Positions 23,858 through 32,486 of a stretch of DNA of 59,847 nucleotides are shown one piece after another. Both the position numbers and the translations under genes were made by a program. How positions within the stretch are numbered: position 1 is the stretch's first letter; every line of letters begins with the position of its first letter. The notes under the pieces are model-generated. The model was not told the origin of the DNA, searched no databases, and worked only from the letters and a program-made list of their open reading frames with translations. Source of the stretch: Caldithrix sp964468415 (lineage in GTDB: Bacteria > Calditrichota > Calditrichia > Calditrichales > Calditrichaceae). The stretch is taken from assembly GCA_964468415.1 (NCBI GenBank), contig CAYXUS010000044.1:1-59847 (forward strand), given 5' to 3'.

Positions 23858-24217
23858 ATGCAAGAATTACTTTTTGTTCTAATCGGAGCAATTTCAGGAT
23901 TTCTGATGGGCATGGTTGGCGTAGGTGGGGGCGCCATTATTATTATTTCATTGCTTTACCTTGCCCATTTACCGCAAAAAGTTGCGCAAGGAACCACCTT
24001 GCTTATTGTGGCCGCTCCCGTAAGTTTACTGGCATTTTACACCTATTATAAACAGGGATTGGTAAATCTTAAGGCCGGTTTCTTAATCGGGATATTTTTC
24101 TTGCTGTTCAGCTTTATCGGCGCAAAATATGCCGCCGTTGTGCCAGGGCCTTTGTTAAGAAAACTTCTGGGCCTCGTACTTATTCTAATGGGCATTAAAA
24201 TGTCCTTTTTTAAATAA
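23858..24217 (+). CDS. Half-size TauE/SafE-like membrane protein
   Basis: The 119-residue product contains about four transmembrane helices and the family start pattern GAISGFLMGMVGVGGGAIII, with a C-terminal LLGLVLILMGIKM. Full TauE/SafE permeases have two such halves (about 250 residues), so this is a single repeat that would need to dimerise. An upstream extension of the frame to 23729 lacks hydrophobic or coding character, so the internal ATG at 23858 is preferred, although its ribosome site is weak. It opens the plus-strand CO island and lies 24 bp before the ECF transporter. The substrate (sulfite, an organosulfur anion or something else) is unknown. Confidence 0.7.
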   Translation: MQELLFVLIGAISGFLMGMVGVGGGAIIIISLLYLAHLPQKVAQGTTLLIVAAPVSLLAFYTYYKQGLVNLKAGFLIGIFFLLFSFIGAKYAAVVPGPLLRKLLGLVLILMGIKMSFFK

Positions 24218-24241
24218 CAATTCATTAAACACGAAGAGCAA

Positions 24242-25738
24242 ATGCATATTCCTGAGGGCTATTTATCTCCACAGACTTTTATTCCATCCTATGTCGGTTT
24301 TATTCCCTTGTTGACTTACGGATTCAAAAAAGTAAAAAAACAAATTAGCAGCGAAGCGATTCCTTTTATTGCCACATTAAGCGCACTTTCATTTATTGTA
24401 ATGATGATTAATATTCCTATCCCCGGGGGAACGAGCGGACATGCCATAGGAACGGCGGTTTTAGCTGTTTATTTTGGTCCGTGGGTAGGATTTCTGGCAA
24501 TTAGTATGGTTTTGTTTATTCAGGCCGTCTTTTTTGGCGACGGAGGATTTACTTCATTTGCCGTAAACGCTTTTTCGATGGGATTTCTGGCTTCATTTAC
24601 GGCCTACTATTCGTTTCATGTTTTATCAAAATTCAGCAAAATCTCCATTGCCTCTTTCTTTTCGGGGTGGTTAAGTATTTTAGCGGCTTCTGTTTCCACG
24701 GCATTTTTTCTTGGCATTCAGCCGGCCCTTGCATGCGATGCCAGCGGACACCCTCTTTATTTCCCTTTCGGATTGGGCGTTACTTTCCCTGCCATCGTTC
24801 TTTCACATCTCATCTTCTTTGGCCCTGTGGAAGGATTTTTTACAATGCTGGTGCTCAAAAATATCCGCTATTCCGAAATACACCGGATCAGCGAATCGCC
24901 CTTAAAATGGCAATTGGCCAGAAAGTCATTCGCTTTTTGGGCCGTTTTGCTGTTCCTTGTGCCGCTCGGGCTCCTTTCAGGTGCGCCGGCATGGGGAGAA
25001 TGGGGAATATCTTATTTTAAGAAAATTCTGGGATTCGTCCCGTTCGGCATTCAAAATTTCTCTGACATGTACCTCGCACCTTTTGCGGATTATACCTTCC
25101 AGAACTTCCATGAAATTTTCGGATATTATTTATCGGCAATTTTGGGCAGTATCCTCATTGGCCTGTGTGTGTTTTTATTCTTCAAGGAAAACGATCGTTT
25201 CAGGAAAGATAAAATTCTCTTTTTGCTTTATCTAATAGGGGTTCTGTTTATCTCACTTACAAGTAATTTCTTCATTTTGGCGGCTGCTCTTGTTTTGATT
25301 TTTGCCCTTGGGGGTAAAAGATGTTTTGTAAATCTAAAATATCCTTTGATTGCGTTACTTTTTTTTAATGGTACGGTAACACTGGCTTATGTAATTTATG
25401 CGGGCATCCATAGTTCAATTTTAATATTCAATACCCGTGTCTTTGCGCTCACGTGTTTAACGCTTTTAATGGCAAAATCCATTAATTTGTTTTCGGCGCT
25501 GTACTTTTCAAAAACATTAAGCTTAATTTTGACAATTGCCTACAATCAGATTATTGTTTTTAAAAAAGTATGGCGCGACTTTCAGCTCGCTTTTAAAAGC
25601 AGAACCCTTAAAAAGCCGGAAAGAAAGCAGTTAAATTTTTACATGGTACGCGTCATCAGATTTTTTATTGAAAAGTCGCTTATTTATTCCAGAGAAATAC
25701 ACCTGTCCATGAAATCGAGAGGATTCGACCTTGATTAA
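24242..25738 (+). CDS. Fused ECF metal transporter: CbiM/NikM-N plus CbiQ-like domains
   Basis: The 498-residue membrane protein opens with MHIPEGYLSP, the CbiM/NikM N-terminus that wraps the metal through Met1-His2. GGTSGHAIGTAV and FGDGGFTSFAVNAFSMG follow, the S-component core. Around residues 230-310 a segment with SGAPAWGEWG resembles the NikN/PDGLE-type extra domain. The C-terminal 190 residues look like the CbiQ/NikQ T-component (coupling helix IYSREIHLSMKSRGFD). One chain therefore replaces two or three subunits. It overlaps the ATPase gene by 8 bp. The next genes encode a Ni-dependent CO dehydrogenase and its Ni chaperone, so Ni2+ rather than Co2+ is the likely cargo. No cobalamin genes are seen. 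Confidence 0.85.
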   Translation: MHIPEGYLSPQTFIPSYVGFIPLLTYGFKKVKKQISSEAIPFIATLSALSFIVMMINIPIPGGTSGHAIGTAVLAVYFGPWVGFLAISMVLFIQAVFFGDGGFTSFAVNAFSMGFLASFTAYYSFHVLSKFSKISIASFFSGWLSILAASVSTAFFLGIQPALACDASGHPLYFPFGLGVTFPAIVLSHLIFFGPVEGFFTMLVLKNIRYSEIHRISESPLKWQLARKSFAFWAVLLFLVPLGLLSGAPAWGEWGISYFKKILGFVPFGIQNFSDMYLAPFADYTFQNFHEIFGYYLSAILGSILIGLCVFLFFKENDRFRKDKILFLLYLIGVLFISLTSNFFILAAALVLIFALGGKRCFVNLKYPLIALLFFNGTVTLAYVIYAGIHSSILIFNTRVFALTCLTLLMAKSINLFSALYFSKTLSLILTIAYNQIIVFKKVWRDFQLAFKSRTLKKPERKQLNFYMVRVIRFFIEKSLIYSREIHLSMKSRGFDLD

Positions 25739-26507
25739 AGCAGAGCACCTAAACTTCGCTTATGGCGCCCAACAAGTACTTTCGGACGTTTCGTTCAAAA
25801 TAAACAAAGGCGACAAGGTAGTATTATTGGGTATCAACGGAAGCGGTAAGTCAACGCTGTTGAAAATTCTGGACGGTTTATTACCCGTTAATTCCGGAAA
25901 AATTTTTTACCGGAATATTTGGCTAACAGCAAAACAGCTAAAGAATAAAAACTTTCTCAGAAGATTTCGTTCGGAAGTGGTATTATTGTTTCAGAACCCG
26001 GATGTAATGCTTTTTAATCCAACCGTGTTTGATGAAATCGCCTTCGCATTACGGCAACTGGAAAAAGATCACATTGAAGAAAAGGTAAAATATTGGGCAG
26101 ATAAAGTAGGGGTAACGTCTTTTTTAGACCGATCTCCATTCTCATTAAGTACCGGCGAAAAGAAGAAAGTTTGTCTGGCCTCGATTTTAGTACTTGAACC
26201 GGAACTCCTTTTGTTGGATGAGCCAACATCAAATCTTGATCCAAAATCTACCGGCTGGCTTGTGGAATTAATTGATGGGCTAAAGGCAACAACATTAATC
26301 GCTACTCACAATTTGTCTTTGGCTCCCGAATTGGGAGACCGGGCATTCGTGTTGTCCGCAGCACATCGCATTATTTTCGATGGCCAAATTGAACACTTCA
26401 TTAATGATAAAGAAAAACTGCTTGAGGCAGGTTTATTGCACCAGCACACCCACCGGCATTCATCTTTAATTCATAAACATTATCATGCGCATGAAAGTTG
26501 GGAATAA
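25731..26507 (+). CDS. ECF metal transporter ATP-binding protein (CbiO/NikO type)
   Basis: The 258-residue ABC ATPase starts at a TTG after GAGAGGA, overlapping the permease gene by 8 bp. Visible motifs are Walker A GINGSGKST, Q-loop LLFQNPDVMLF, signature LSTGEKKKV, Walker B LLLLDEPTSNLD and the H-loop ATHN. The C-terminus is His-rich (HQHTHRHSSLIHKHYHAH), plausible for metal binding or sensing at the cytoplasmic side. A single ATPase gene implies a homodimer driving uptake. With the fused permease it should be a complete nickel-type ECF importer. Confidence 0.92.
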   Translation: MIKAEHLNFAYGAQQVLSDVSFKINKGDKVVLLGINGSGKSTLLKILDGLLPVNSGKIFYRNIWLTAKQLKNKNFLRRFRSEVVLLFQNPDVMLFNPTVFDEIAFALRQLEKDHIEEKVKYWADKVGVTSFLDRSPFSLSTGEKKKVCLASILVLEPELLLLDEPTSNLDPKSTGWLVELIDGLKATTLIATHNLSLAPELGDRAFVLSAAHRIIFDGQIEHFINDKEKLLEAGLLHQHTHRHSSLIHKHYHAHESWE

Positions 26508-26524
26508 CAGATGGAGTATGGCTT

Positions 26525-27226
26525 ATGTCAAAAGTAAGTTCGTTACATATCGGAATTATCATTTTATCCGAAGAATTTAAAATTATCGGCATGAATCGCT
26601 ACGCCCAAAAAATCTTAAAGGTTTCCAAAAAAGATCTTGGCAAAGATATTTTCCATTATCATTCCGAAAAGAGCCAGGCTAAAATTCGCTTTTTGCTAAA
26701 AAGAATGTACGAAAACGAACCGGATATTCCCATTACGATGATTATCGATGTTTTAAATAAAGTGCTGATGCTGAATTTAAGCAAAATTGAACTTATCGAT
26801 CAAAAACTGGGCGTACTATATTCGATGAATTTTATTGACGTAAGCCATGAAACCGGCGCTTCCGTTGATCCGGAAAGCGGCAAGGTCGTTATCAATAAGA
26901 TCCCGATATTTTGCAAAAACAAAATAAAGTTTATTGATAAATCTGATATTTTCTTTATCGAAGCGGACGGCAATTACAGTAAAATCCATATCAAGAATCA
27001 TTTTTTCTATATTCATAGCAGTTTAAAAGAAATCTTACATCGATTTAATATGAAAGAGCTGGTTCGTGTACACAAGAGCTATGCCGTAAATTTGAATCAC
27101 GTAAAGGAAATAAAACGTCTGGATAATGTCAAAAATATTATTTTGTTTGATGCGAAAGATAAGACGCCCGTACCGATTTCAAGAAGAAATATCAGCAAAG
27201 TCAAAAAACTTATTGGTCTAAAATAG
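26525..27226 (+). CDS. PAS-LytTR transcriptional regulator, RcoM-like candidate CO sensor
   Basis: The 233-residue protein has an N-terminal PAS domain (about 5-108) and a C-terminal LytTR DNA-binding domain (about 130-233, with IFFIEADGNYSKIHIK and LVRVHKSYAVNLNHVKEI). This is the architecture of RcoM, which binds heme in its PAS domain through His and Met and activates CO-dehydrogenase genes when CO displaces the Met. Candidate ligands here are H44/H46 in FHYHSEKS and M72 in PITMIIDV. The gene lies directly before cooF-cooS. Heme binding is inferred from architecture and context. The start at 26525 has GGAG eight bases upstream, whereas a TTG at 26498 overlaps the ATPase gene. It probably activates the island at the 27.3-kb intergenic region. 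Confidence 0.78.
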   Translation: MSKVSSLHIGIIILSEEFKIIGMNRYAQKILKVSKKDLGKDIFHYHSEKSQAKIRFLLKRMYENEPDIPITMIIDVLNKVLMLNLSKIELIDQKLGVLYSMNFIDVSHETGASVDPESGKVVINKIPIFCKNKIKFIDKSDIFFIEADGNYSKIHIKNHFFYIHSSLKEILHRFNMKELVRVHKSYAVNLNHVKEIKRLDNVKNIILFDAKDKTPVPISRRNISKVKKLIGLK

Positions 27227-27319
27227 CCAATCATCCCCAATCATTAACCGCTTAAATAAAATTTCTTGCCATTCTTTTTCCAATTTAATATTTATTAACA
27301 CGATAAAAAGTATAGATAT

Positions 27320-27339
27320 GGTATGATATCCCAAATACC
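27320..27339. promoter_or_regulatory. Inverted repeat before cooF, candidate regulator site
   Basis: GGTAT-N10-ATACC lies about 70 bp upstream of the cooF ATG in the 184-bp gap that follows the LytTR regulator gene. It is a plausible binding site for that regulator or another factor, but the motif is short. No convincing -35/-10 pair was seen. Confidence 0.3.
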
Positions 27340-27410
27340 GGGACTCTGTTTGTCAAATAAATTGCTTTTTTAGTAAGTCTAACCTTTGAAAATAAGGAAG
27401 GTGGCTATCC

Positions 27411-28031
27411 ATGAAAACCGTATTTGTCCAACCCGAACAATGTATCGGTTGCAGACATTGTGAAATTGCCTGCGCCATCGAGCATTCGCAAAGTAAAGAT
27501 TTGTTCGGGATGTTGCAGGAAGTGCCTCAATCCAGGCCAAGAATCCACGTCGAAGTCGGTGTAAATTTTTTAACTTTTCCTAACCGCTGCCGGCATTGCG
27601 ATCCCGCGCCCTGTATGCAGGTTTGTCCTACCAATGCCCTTTATCGGGACGAGGCAACAGGCTCTGTACTTATCAATTACGCAAAATGTATTGATTGCGA
27701 AGCCTGTGCCATTGCCTGTCCTTTTGGGATAATTGAATTTCATAATGTTTATCAGGTTCAATTTTCACGCGAAGTGAATGCCAAATGTGACAACTGCATA
27801 GACCGTCAAAACGAGGGGGAAATTCCGGCATGTGTAGAAGCCTGTAAAACCAATGCATTGCTTTTTGGTGAAACTAACGAGTTGATCCGAAACAGCAGAA
27901 AAGATTTTACCTTGCGTATGCAAAAATCTCAGGGTGCGGACGTGGAAGTACGCAAAATTCCGGCGAATGTTCAGGCCTTTCGGAATATTATGGAACAGGT
28001 GGCCAACATTGGCCCTTTGAATGAAAATTAA
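27411..28031 (+). CDS. cooF: CooF-like iron-sulfur electron transfer protein
   Basis: The 206-residue four-cluster ferredoxin has CIGCRHCEIACAIEHS, CRHCDPAPCMQVCPTNAL, CIDCEACAIACPFGII and CDNCIDR..CVEACKTNAL. It has no export signal, so it is cytoplasmic. It lies 23 bp before cooS after an AAGGAAGGTGG ribosome site. CooF takes electrons from the CODH B/D clusters and here presumably delivers them to the NuoEFG-like module encoded downstream. The family also includes HycB/HydN proteins, but the location supports CooF. Confidence 0.88.
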   Translation: MKTVFVQPEQCIGCRHCEIACAIEHSQSKDLFGMLQEVPQSRPRIHVEVGVNFLTFPNRCRHCDPAPCMQVCPTNALYRDEATGSVLINYAKCIDCEACAIACPFGIIEFHNVYQVQFSREVNAKCDNCIDRQNEGEIPACVEACKTNALLFGETNELIRNSRKDFTLRMQKSQGADVEVRKIPANVQAFRNIMEQVANIGPLNEN

Positions 28032-28054
28032 TTTTTAAGCGGAGGAAATTAACA

Positions 28055-29953
28055 ATGTCTAAAAAGAACATGTTCGATTTTAAATTAATTGCCCAACAAA
28101 GGGCATTGGATGAAACCGATCAGGAAATCATTGAAAAAGCCATTCAAGAGGGAATAGAAACCGCCTGGGATCGTTTGGAAAAGCAACAACCCCAATGCGG
28201 ATTCGGGCAATTGGGCGTCTGTTGTAATCGATGCGCCATGGGGCCCTGCCGGGTTGATGTTTTTGAAGAAGACGGTCCGACGCGCGGAGTTTGCGGTGCA
28301 GATGTCGATACCATTGTTGCCCGTAACATGCTGGATGATCTGTTGGTTGGCGCAGCTTCCCATTCGGATCACGGCCGTGAAGTTGTAGAAGTGCTTTTGG
28401 AAGCCGCCGAAGGCAAAGCCCAGGGATATGAAATTATTGACGAAAACAAATTAAAAGTACTGGCTGAAGAATATAACATCGAAACCAAAAATAAAAGCAA
28501 AGAAGAAATCGCCAAAGAATTGGCCCTCGGAATGTTGGAAGAATTTGGCACCATTAAGAATAAAATCAACCTGGTTAATCGCGCACCTGAAAAAACGCGA
28601 CAAGCCTGGGAAAAACTCGGCATTATCCCCCGCAGCGTTGATCGTGAAATTGTAGAAGGGGCGCATCGTGTACACATGGGTGTTGGTGCCGATTACGCCA
28701 ATATTTTGCTCCATGCCCTGCGTATTTCGCTTTCGGATGGATGGGGCGGCTCCATGATGGCCACGGAAGCTTCCGATATTTTGTTCGGTACACCGGAACC
28801 AAATACTTCGTACGTTAATTTGGGTGTTTTAAGCCATGACCGCGTCAACGTGGTGTTGCACGGACACAACCCTATTCTCTCGGAAATGATTGTAAAAGCG
28901 GTTAACGATCCCGAATTGCAACAACTGGCAAAAGACAAAGGTGCCAAAGGGATAAATCTCGTTGGTATGTGCTGCACGGGCAATGAATTATTGATGCGAC
29001 ATGGCATTCCCATTGCCGGAAATTTGTTAGATCAGGAATTGTCCATCGCTACCGGATCGGTAGAAGTAATGGTAATTGACTATCAATGTATTTTCCCGTC
29101 AATTGTGGAAACCGCTAAATGCTATCACACCAAAATAGTAGCAACCAGCGAAAAATCCAAGGTTCCCGGTGCCATTTACAAGGAATTCCATCCTGAAACG
29201 GCTCTGGACACGGCCAAAGAAATCGTCAGATTAGCCATCGAAAACTTTCCGAACCGAAACCCCGATCGTGTTAAAATTCCTAAAAAACCTGTCAAACTAA
29301 TGGCCGGATTCTCCGAAGAAATCATTCGTAAATCTTTGGGTGGTTCGTACAAACCGTTAATCGACGCTATTGTTTCCGGCAAAATCAAAGGTGTTGTGGG
29401 TATTGTTGGCTGCAACAATCCAAAAGTAAAACAGGATTACGGCTTTGTAACGCTTTCCAAAGAGCTGATCAAACGGGATATTTTGGTTATTGAAACCGGT
29501 TGCGGTGCCGTAGCCAGCGGCAAAGCCGGAATGTTGGTGCCCGAAGCCGCCAAAATGGCGGGTGATGGTTTGCGTTCGGTTTGCGAGGCATTGAATATTC
29601 CGCCGGTGTTGCACATGGGTTCTTGTGTTGACAACTCCAGAATCCTGGTTCTGGCTGCGAACATTGCCAAAGAGTTAGGGGTTGGTATTCAAGATTTACC
29701 TCTGGGCGGAGCGGCTCCGGAATGGTATTCTCAAAAGGCCATCTCCATTGCGGCTTATTTCGTAGCTTCCGGTGTGTACACAGTGCTTGGCCTGCCGCCT
29801 AAAATTTTCGGCAGCAAAAATGTAGTAGAATTATTAACAAACAAGCTTAACGATTTGTTAAATGCGGCTTTTGCGGTTGAACCCGATCCCATCAAGGCTG
29901 CCGATCTTTTTGAAGCTGAAATTAACCGAAAGCGTAAAGCATTGGGCATCTAA
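28055..29953 (+). CDS. cooS: Anaerobic Ni-Fe carbon monoxide dehydrogenase catalytic subunit
   Basis: The 632-residue enzyme oxidises CO to CO2 at a [NiFe4S4] C-cluster. The D/B-cluster cysteines lie in QCGFGQLGVCCNRCAMGPCR. C-cluster ligands appear as the His in VLHGHNP and cysteines in GMCCTGNE, GCNNPK, ETGCGAV and HMGSCVDNSR. The catalytic Lys region is WYSQKAISIAAYF. Length matches CooS of Rhodospirillum and Carboxydothermus (about 630-640). There is no acetyl-CoA synthase domain or gene nearby, so this is a stand-alone CODH. A hairpin terminator follows, which may set its level above that of the downstream genes. Confidence 0.97.
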   Translation: MSKKNMFDFKLIAQQRALDETDQEIIEKAIQEGIETAWDRLEKQQPQCGFGQLGVCCNRCAMGPCRVDVFEEDGPTRGVCGADVDTIVARNMLDDLLVGAASHSDHGREVVEVLLEAAEGKAQGYEIIDENKLKVLAEEYNIETKNKSKEEIAKELALGMLEEFGTIKNKINLVNRAPEKTRQAWEKLGIIPRSVDREIVEGAHRVHMGVGADYANILLHALRISLSDGWGGSMMATEASDILFGTPEPNTSYVNLGVLSHDRVNVVLHGHNPILSEMIVKAVNDPELQQLAKDKGAKGINLVGMCCTGNELLMRHGIPIAGNLLDQELSIATGSVEVMVIDYQCIFPSIVETAKCYHTKIVATSEKSKVPGAIYKEFHPETALDTAKEIVRLAIENFPNRNPDRVKIPKKPVKLMAGFSEEIIRKSLGGSYKPLIDAIVSGKIKGVVGIVGCNNPKVKQDYGFVTLSKELIKRDILVIETGCGAVASGKAGMLVPEAAKMAGDGLRSVCEALNIPPVLHMGSCVDNSRILVLAANIAKELGVGIQDLPLGGAAPEWYSQKAISIAAYFVASGVYTVLGLPPKIFGSKNVVELLTNKLNDLLNAAFAVEPDPIKAADLFEAEINRKRKALGI

Positions 29954-29984
29954 CTTCGCTTACATTGAATGATCAACGCTTATT

Positions 29985-30016
29985 AAAGCCTCGCCGTTTT
30001 TGGGGCGGGGCTTTTT
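29985..30016 (+). terminator. Hairpin terminator between cooS and the NuoE-like gene
   Basis: AAAGCCTCGCC pairs with GGCGGGGCTTT (one T-G wobble) across an eight-base loop and is followed by TT then CAATGG. It overlaps a false upstream extension of the next reading frame. It probably gives partial termination, separating a high-level cooFS message from the downstream redox module. Confidence 0.7.
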
Positions 30017-30042
30017 CAATGGAATACATTTCTGGAGCTAAA

Positions 30043-30537
30043 ATGGACGTGCAAAAATTATCGGAAATCGTTACCAAACACAAAAATCCGGCCGGAAGAC
30101 TATTAGGCATTCTCGAGGACATTCAAGAGCAAGATGGCTATCTCTCCAAAGAAACGCTTAAATCGCTGTCACAGCAAATTCAAGTACCACTTTCAAAATT
30201 GTACAGTTTGGCCACATTTTATTCCTTCTTCAATCTGCAACCTGTGGGGAAGAATATTATTTCGATTTGCATGGGAACGGCCTGCCATGTTAAAGGCGCT
30301 CCCCAACTTTTGGAAACGGCAATGGAACTGCTAAAAGTGCGGCCAGGTGAAACCACTGATAACGGTAAATTTATTCTAACAACCGAAGAAGGATGTTCCT
30401 GTTCGCTAACCACGGCCCGGTGTTTCGGTGCTTGCAGTATGGCCCCGGTCATTAGCGTTAATAATAAAATCTACGGCTATGTTACCAGCCAGCAACTACC
30501 GAAAATTTTAAAAGAATACGGATGGAGTGAGCAATGA
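30043..30537 (+). CDS. NuoE/HndA-like [2Fe-2S] subunit
   Basis: The 164-residue product, from an ATG with GGAG seven bases upstream, has an N-terminal helical region and a thioredoxin-like [2Fe-2S] domain whose four cysteines lie in CMGTACH and EGCSC..RCFGACSMAP. This is the NuoE/HoxE/HndA family. Its stop overlaps the NuoF-like gene by 4 bp. It should be the small subunit of the diaphorase formed with the next two genes. The frame extends 26 codons upstream, but through the terminator hairpin, so the internal ATG was chosen. Confidence 0.9.
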   Translation: MDVQKLSEIVTKHKNPAGRLLGILEDIQEQDGYLSKETLKSLSQQIQVPLSKLYSLATFYSFFNLQPVGKNIISICMGTACHVKGAPQLLETAMELLKVRPGETTDNGKFILTTEEGCSCSLTTARCFGACSMAPVISVNNKIYGYVTSQQLPKILKEYGWSEQ

Positions 30538-32486
30538 AAATAGAAACCTCTGCCGATCTTGCTCAAATCAGGGATAAGGGGCTAAAAAAACTAAAACCGG
30601 ACAAAATAAAAATTTCCGTCGGATATGCCACATGTGGAATTGCTGCCGGTGGCGATGCTGTTTTTAATCGCTTTGCCGAAATGATTCGAGATGAGAACTT
30701 AGATTTTTTACTCTCAAAAGTTGGCTGCTTCGGCTTTTGCAAGGAAGAACCGCTGGTCAATATTTATATTCCCGGTAAACCGCTCGTCATTTTACACAGA
30801 ATTCAAGCCAACGATGTGGAAAACATCATTAATTATCTGAAAAACGGAGAAATCCCCAAAGAAAATGCCCTCTGTAAAATCGAAACATGGGATCACCTCA
30901 CTACCGAGCCCATTTCTTATGGGCAGGATTATCCGGAAATTCCGCAATGGAAAGAACTTCCCTATTTTAAACCGCAAACAAAATTGGTACTGCGAAACGC
31001 AGGCCTCATCAATCCTGAAGATATCGAAGAATACATTGCCATAGGAGGATATGGCTCTCTTTTTAAAGCTCTAAAAACAATGGCGCCGGAGCAAATTATC
31101 GATTACGTCAAAAAATCGGGACTCCGCGGTCGGGGAGGAGCCGGTTTCCCGACGGGCATAAAGTGGGAAAACACCCAAAAAGTAGAGAGCCGCACAAAAT
31201 ACATCGTGTGCAATGCCGATGAAGGCGATCCCGGAGCCTACATGAACCGCAATGAAATGGAAAGTGATCCGCACACGATTATTGAGGGAATGATAATCGG
31301 CGCGTATGCCATAGGTGCGAAGGAGGGATTTATTTACATCCGCGCCGAGTATCCGCTTGCCATTAAACGGCTGGAAAACGCGATTAAACAGGCCAGAGAC
31401 TATGGCCTGCTGGGGGAAAACATTCTTGGCAGTGGATTTTCGTTTGATATTTACATGGCAAATGGCGCCGGCGCCTTTGTTTGCGGTGAAGAGACCGCGT
31501 TAATCGCCTCGATGGAAGGGTTTGCCGGAAGACCACGCCCCCGCCCTCCGTTCCCCTCGCAAAAAGGACTATGGGGGCACCCGACCAGCATTAACAATGT
31601 TGAAACCTGGTGCAACATTCCCTTAATAATCAAAAACGGCGGCGACTGGTTCGCTGAATTCGGTGCTCCCGGCAACACCGGTACAAAGGTTTTTTCTCTG
31701 GTAGGTAAAGTAGACAATGTGGGGCTGGTTGAGGTGCCGCTGGGCACGCCTATCAAAACCATTGTTTGCGAAGCGGGTAACGGTGGTATTGATAAGAAAT
31801 CGATCAAAGCCGTACAAACCGGAGGCCCCTCGGGCGGGTGCATCCCGTATTCGCTTTTCGAAACGCCTGTTGACTACGACCACATGAAAGCCGTTGGATC
31901 AATTATGGGTTCGGGTGGTTTGGTTGTCCTTGACGAGGACACCTGTATGGTAGATACGGCAAAATATTTTTTAAGCTTCACGGTTGATGAATCCTGCGGC
32001 AAATGTGTTCCGTGCCGTGAGGGCCTGAAGCACATGTACGACATACTTGAACGGATTACAGAGGGAAAAGGCCAGCCGGACGATTTGGATACGCTAAAAG
32101 AAATGAGCGAAACCATTAAAGAAACATCCCTTTGTGGCTTGGGGCAAACAGGGCCCAACCCGGTAATTACTACTATTCAATACTTTGAAGAGGAATATTT
32201 TGCCCATATTAATGAAAAACGTTGTCCTGCGACAGTTTGTGTGCCTCTTGTTTCTTATTACATCATTCCGGAATTGTGCAAAGGATGTACTATTTGTATG
32301 AAGCAATGCCCGGTAAATGCCATTGCCGGCAGAGGAGGATTCATTCATGTTATCGATCAGGAAGCGTGTATTTCCTGTGGTACTTGCATGGAAGTATGTC
32401 CTTTTGATTCGATTGTAAAACTTTCCGGAGAAACCATCGAAACGCCTGAAAAGCCTATTCCTATTAAAAAGGAAAAGAAATCATGA
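30534..32486 (+). CDS. NuoF/HndC-like NAD(P)H-oxidising flavoprotein subunit
   Basis: The 650-residue subunit has an N-terminal ferredoxin-thioredoxin domain (YATCGIAAGGDAV, GCFGFCKEEP), the NAD(P)- and FMN-binding core (GRGGAGFPTGIKW near residue 195; NADEGDPGAYMNRNEME), the N3 [4Fe-4S] motif (ESCGKCVPCREG..SLCGLGQ), and a C-terminal two-cluster ferredoxin domain (CKGCTICMKQCPVNAI, CISCGTCMEVCPFDSI). This is the layout of HndC/HymB in NAD(P)-linked hydrogenases. Here it would exchange electrons between CooF-fed clusters and NAD(P)+. It overlaps both neighbours by 4 bp. Cofactor preference cannot be decided by eye. Confidence 0.92.
   Translation: MKIETSADLAQIRDKGLKKLKPDKIKISVGYATCGIAAGGDAVFNRFAEMIRDENLDFLLSKVGCFGFCKEEPLVNIYIPGKPLVILHRIQANDVENIINYLKNGEIPKENALCKIETWDHLTTEPISYGQDYPEIPQWKELPYFKPQTKLVLRNAGLINPEDIEEYIAIGGYGSLFKALKTMAPEQIIDYVKKSGLRGRGGAGFPTGIKWENTQKVESRTKYIVCNADEGDPGAYMNRNEMESDPHTIIEGMIIGAYAIGAKEGFIYIRAEYPLAIKRLENAIKQARDYGLLGENILGSGFSFDIYMANGAGAFVCGEETALIASMEGFAGRPRPRPPFPSQKGLWGHPTSINNVETWCNIPLIIKNGGDWFAEFGAPGNTGTKVFSLVGKVDNVGLVEVPLGTPIKTIVCEAGNGGIDKKSIKAVQTGGPSGGCIPYSLFETPVDYDHMKAVGSIMGSGGLVVLDEDTCMVDTAKYFLSFTVDESCGKCVPCREGLKHMYDILERITEGKGQPDDLDTLKEMSETIKETSLCGLGQTGPNPVITTIQYFEEEYFAHINEKRCPATVCVPLVSYYIIPELCKGCTICMKQCPVNAIAGRGGFIHVIDQEACISCGTCMEVCPFDSIVKLSGETIETPEKPIPIKKEKKS

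Noticed and set aside
27321..27340. Possible NikR operator (GTATGA half site) before cooF
   Set aside because: The second half TCATAC is absent at the required spacing, so the match is chance or a different site.
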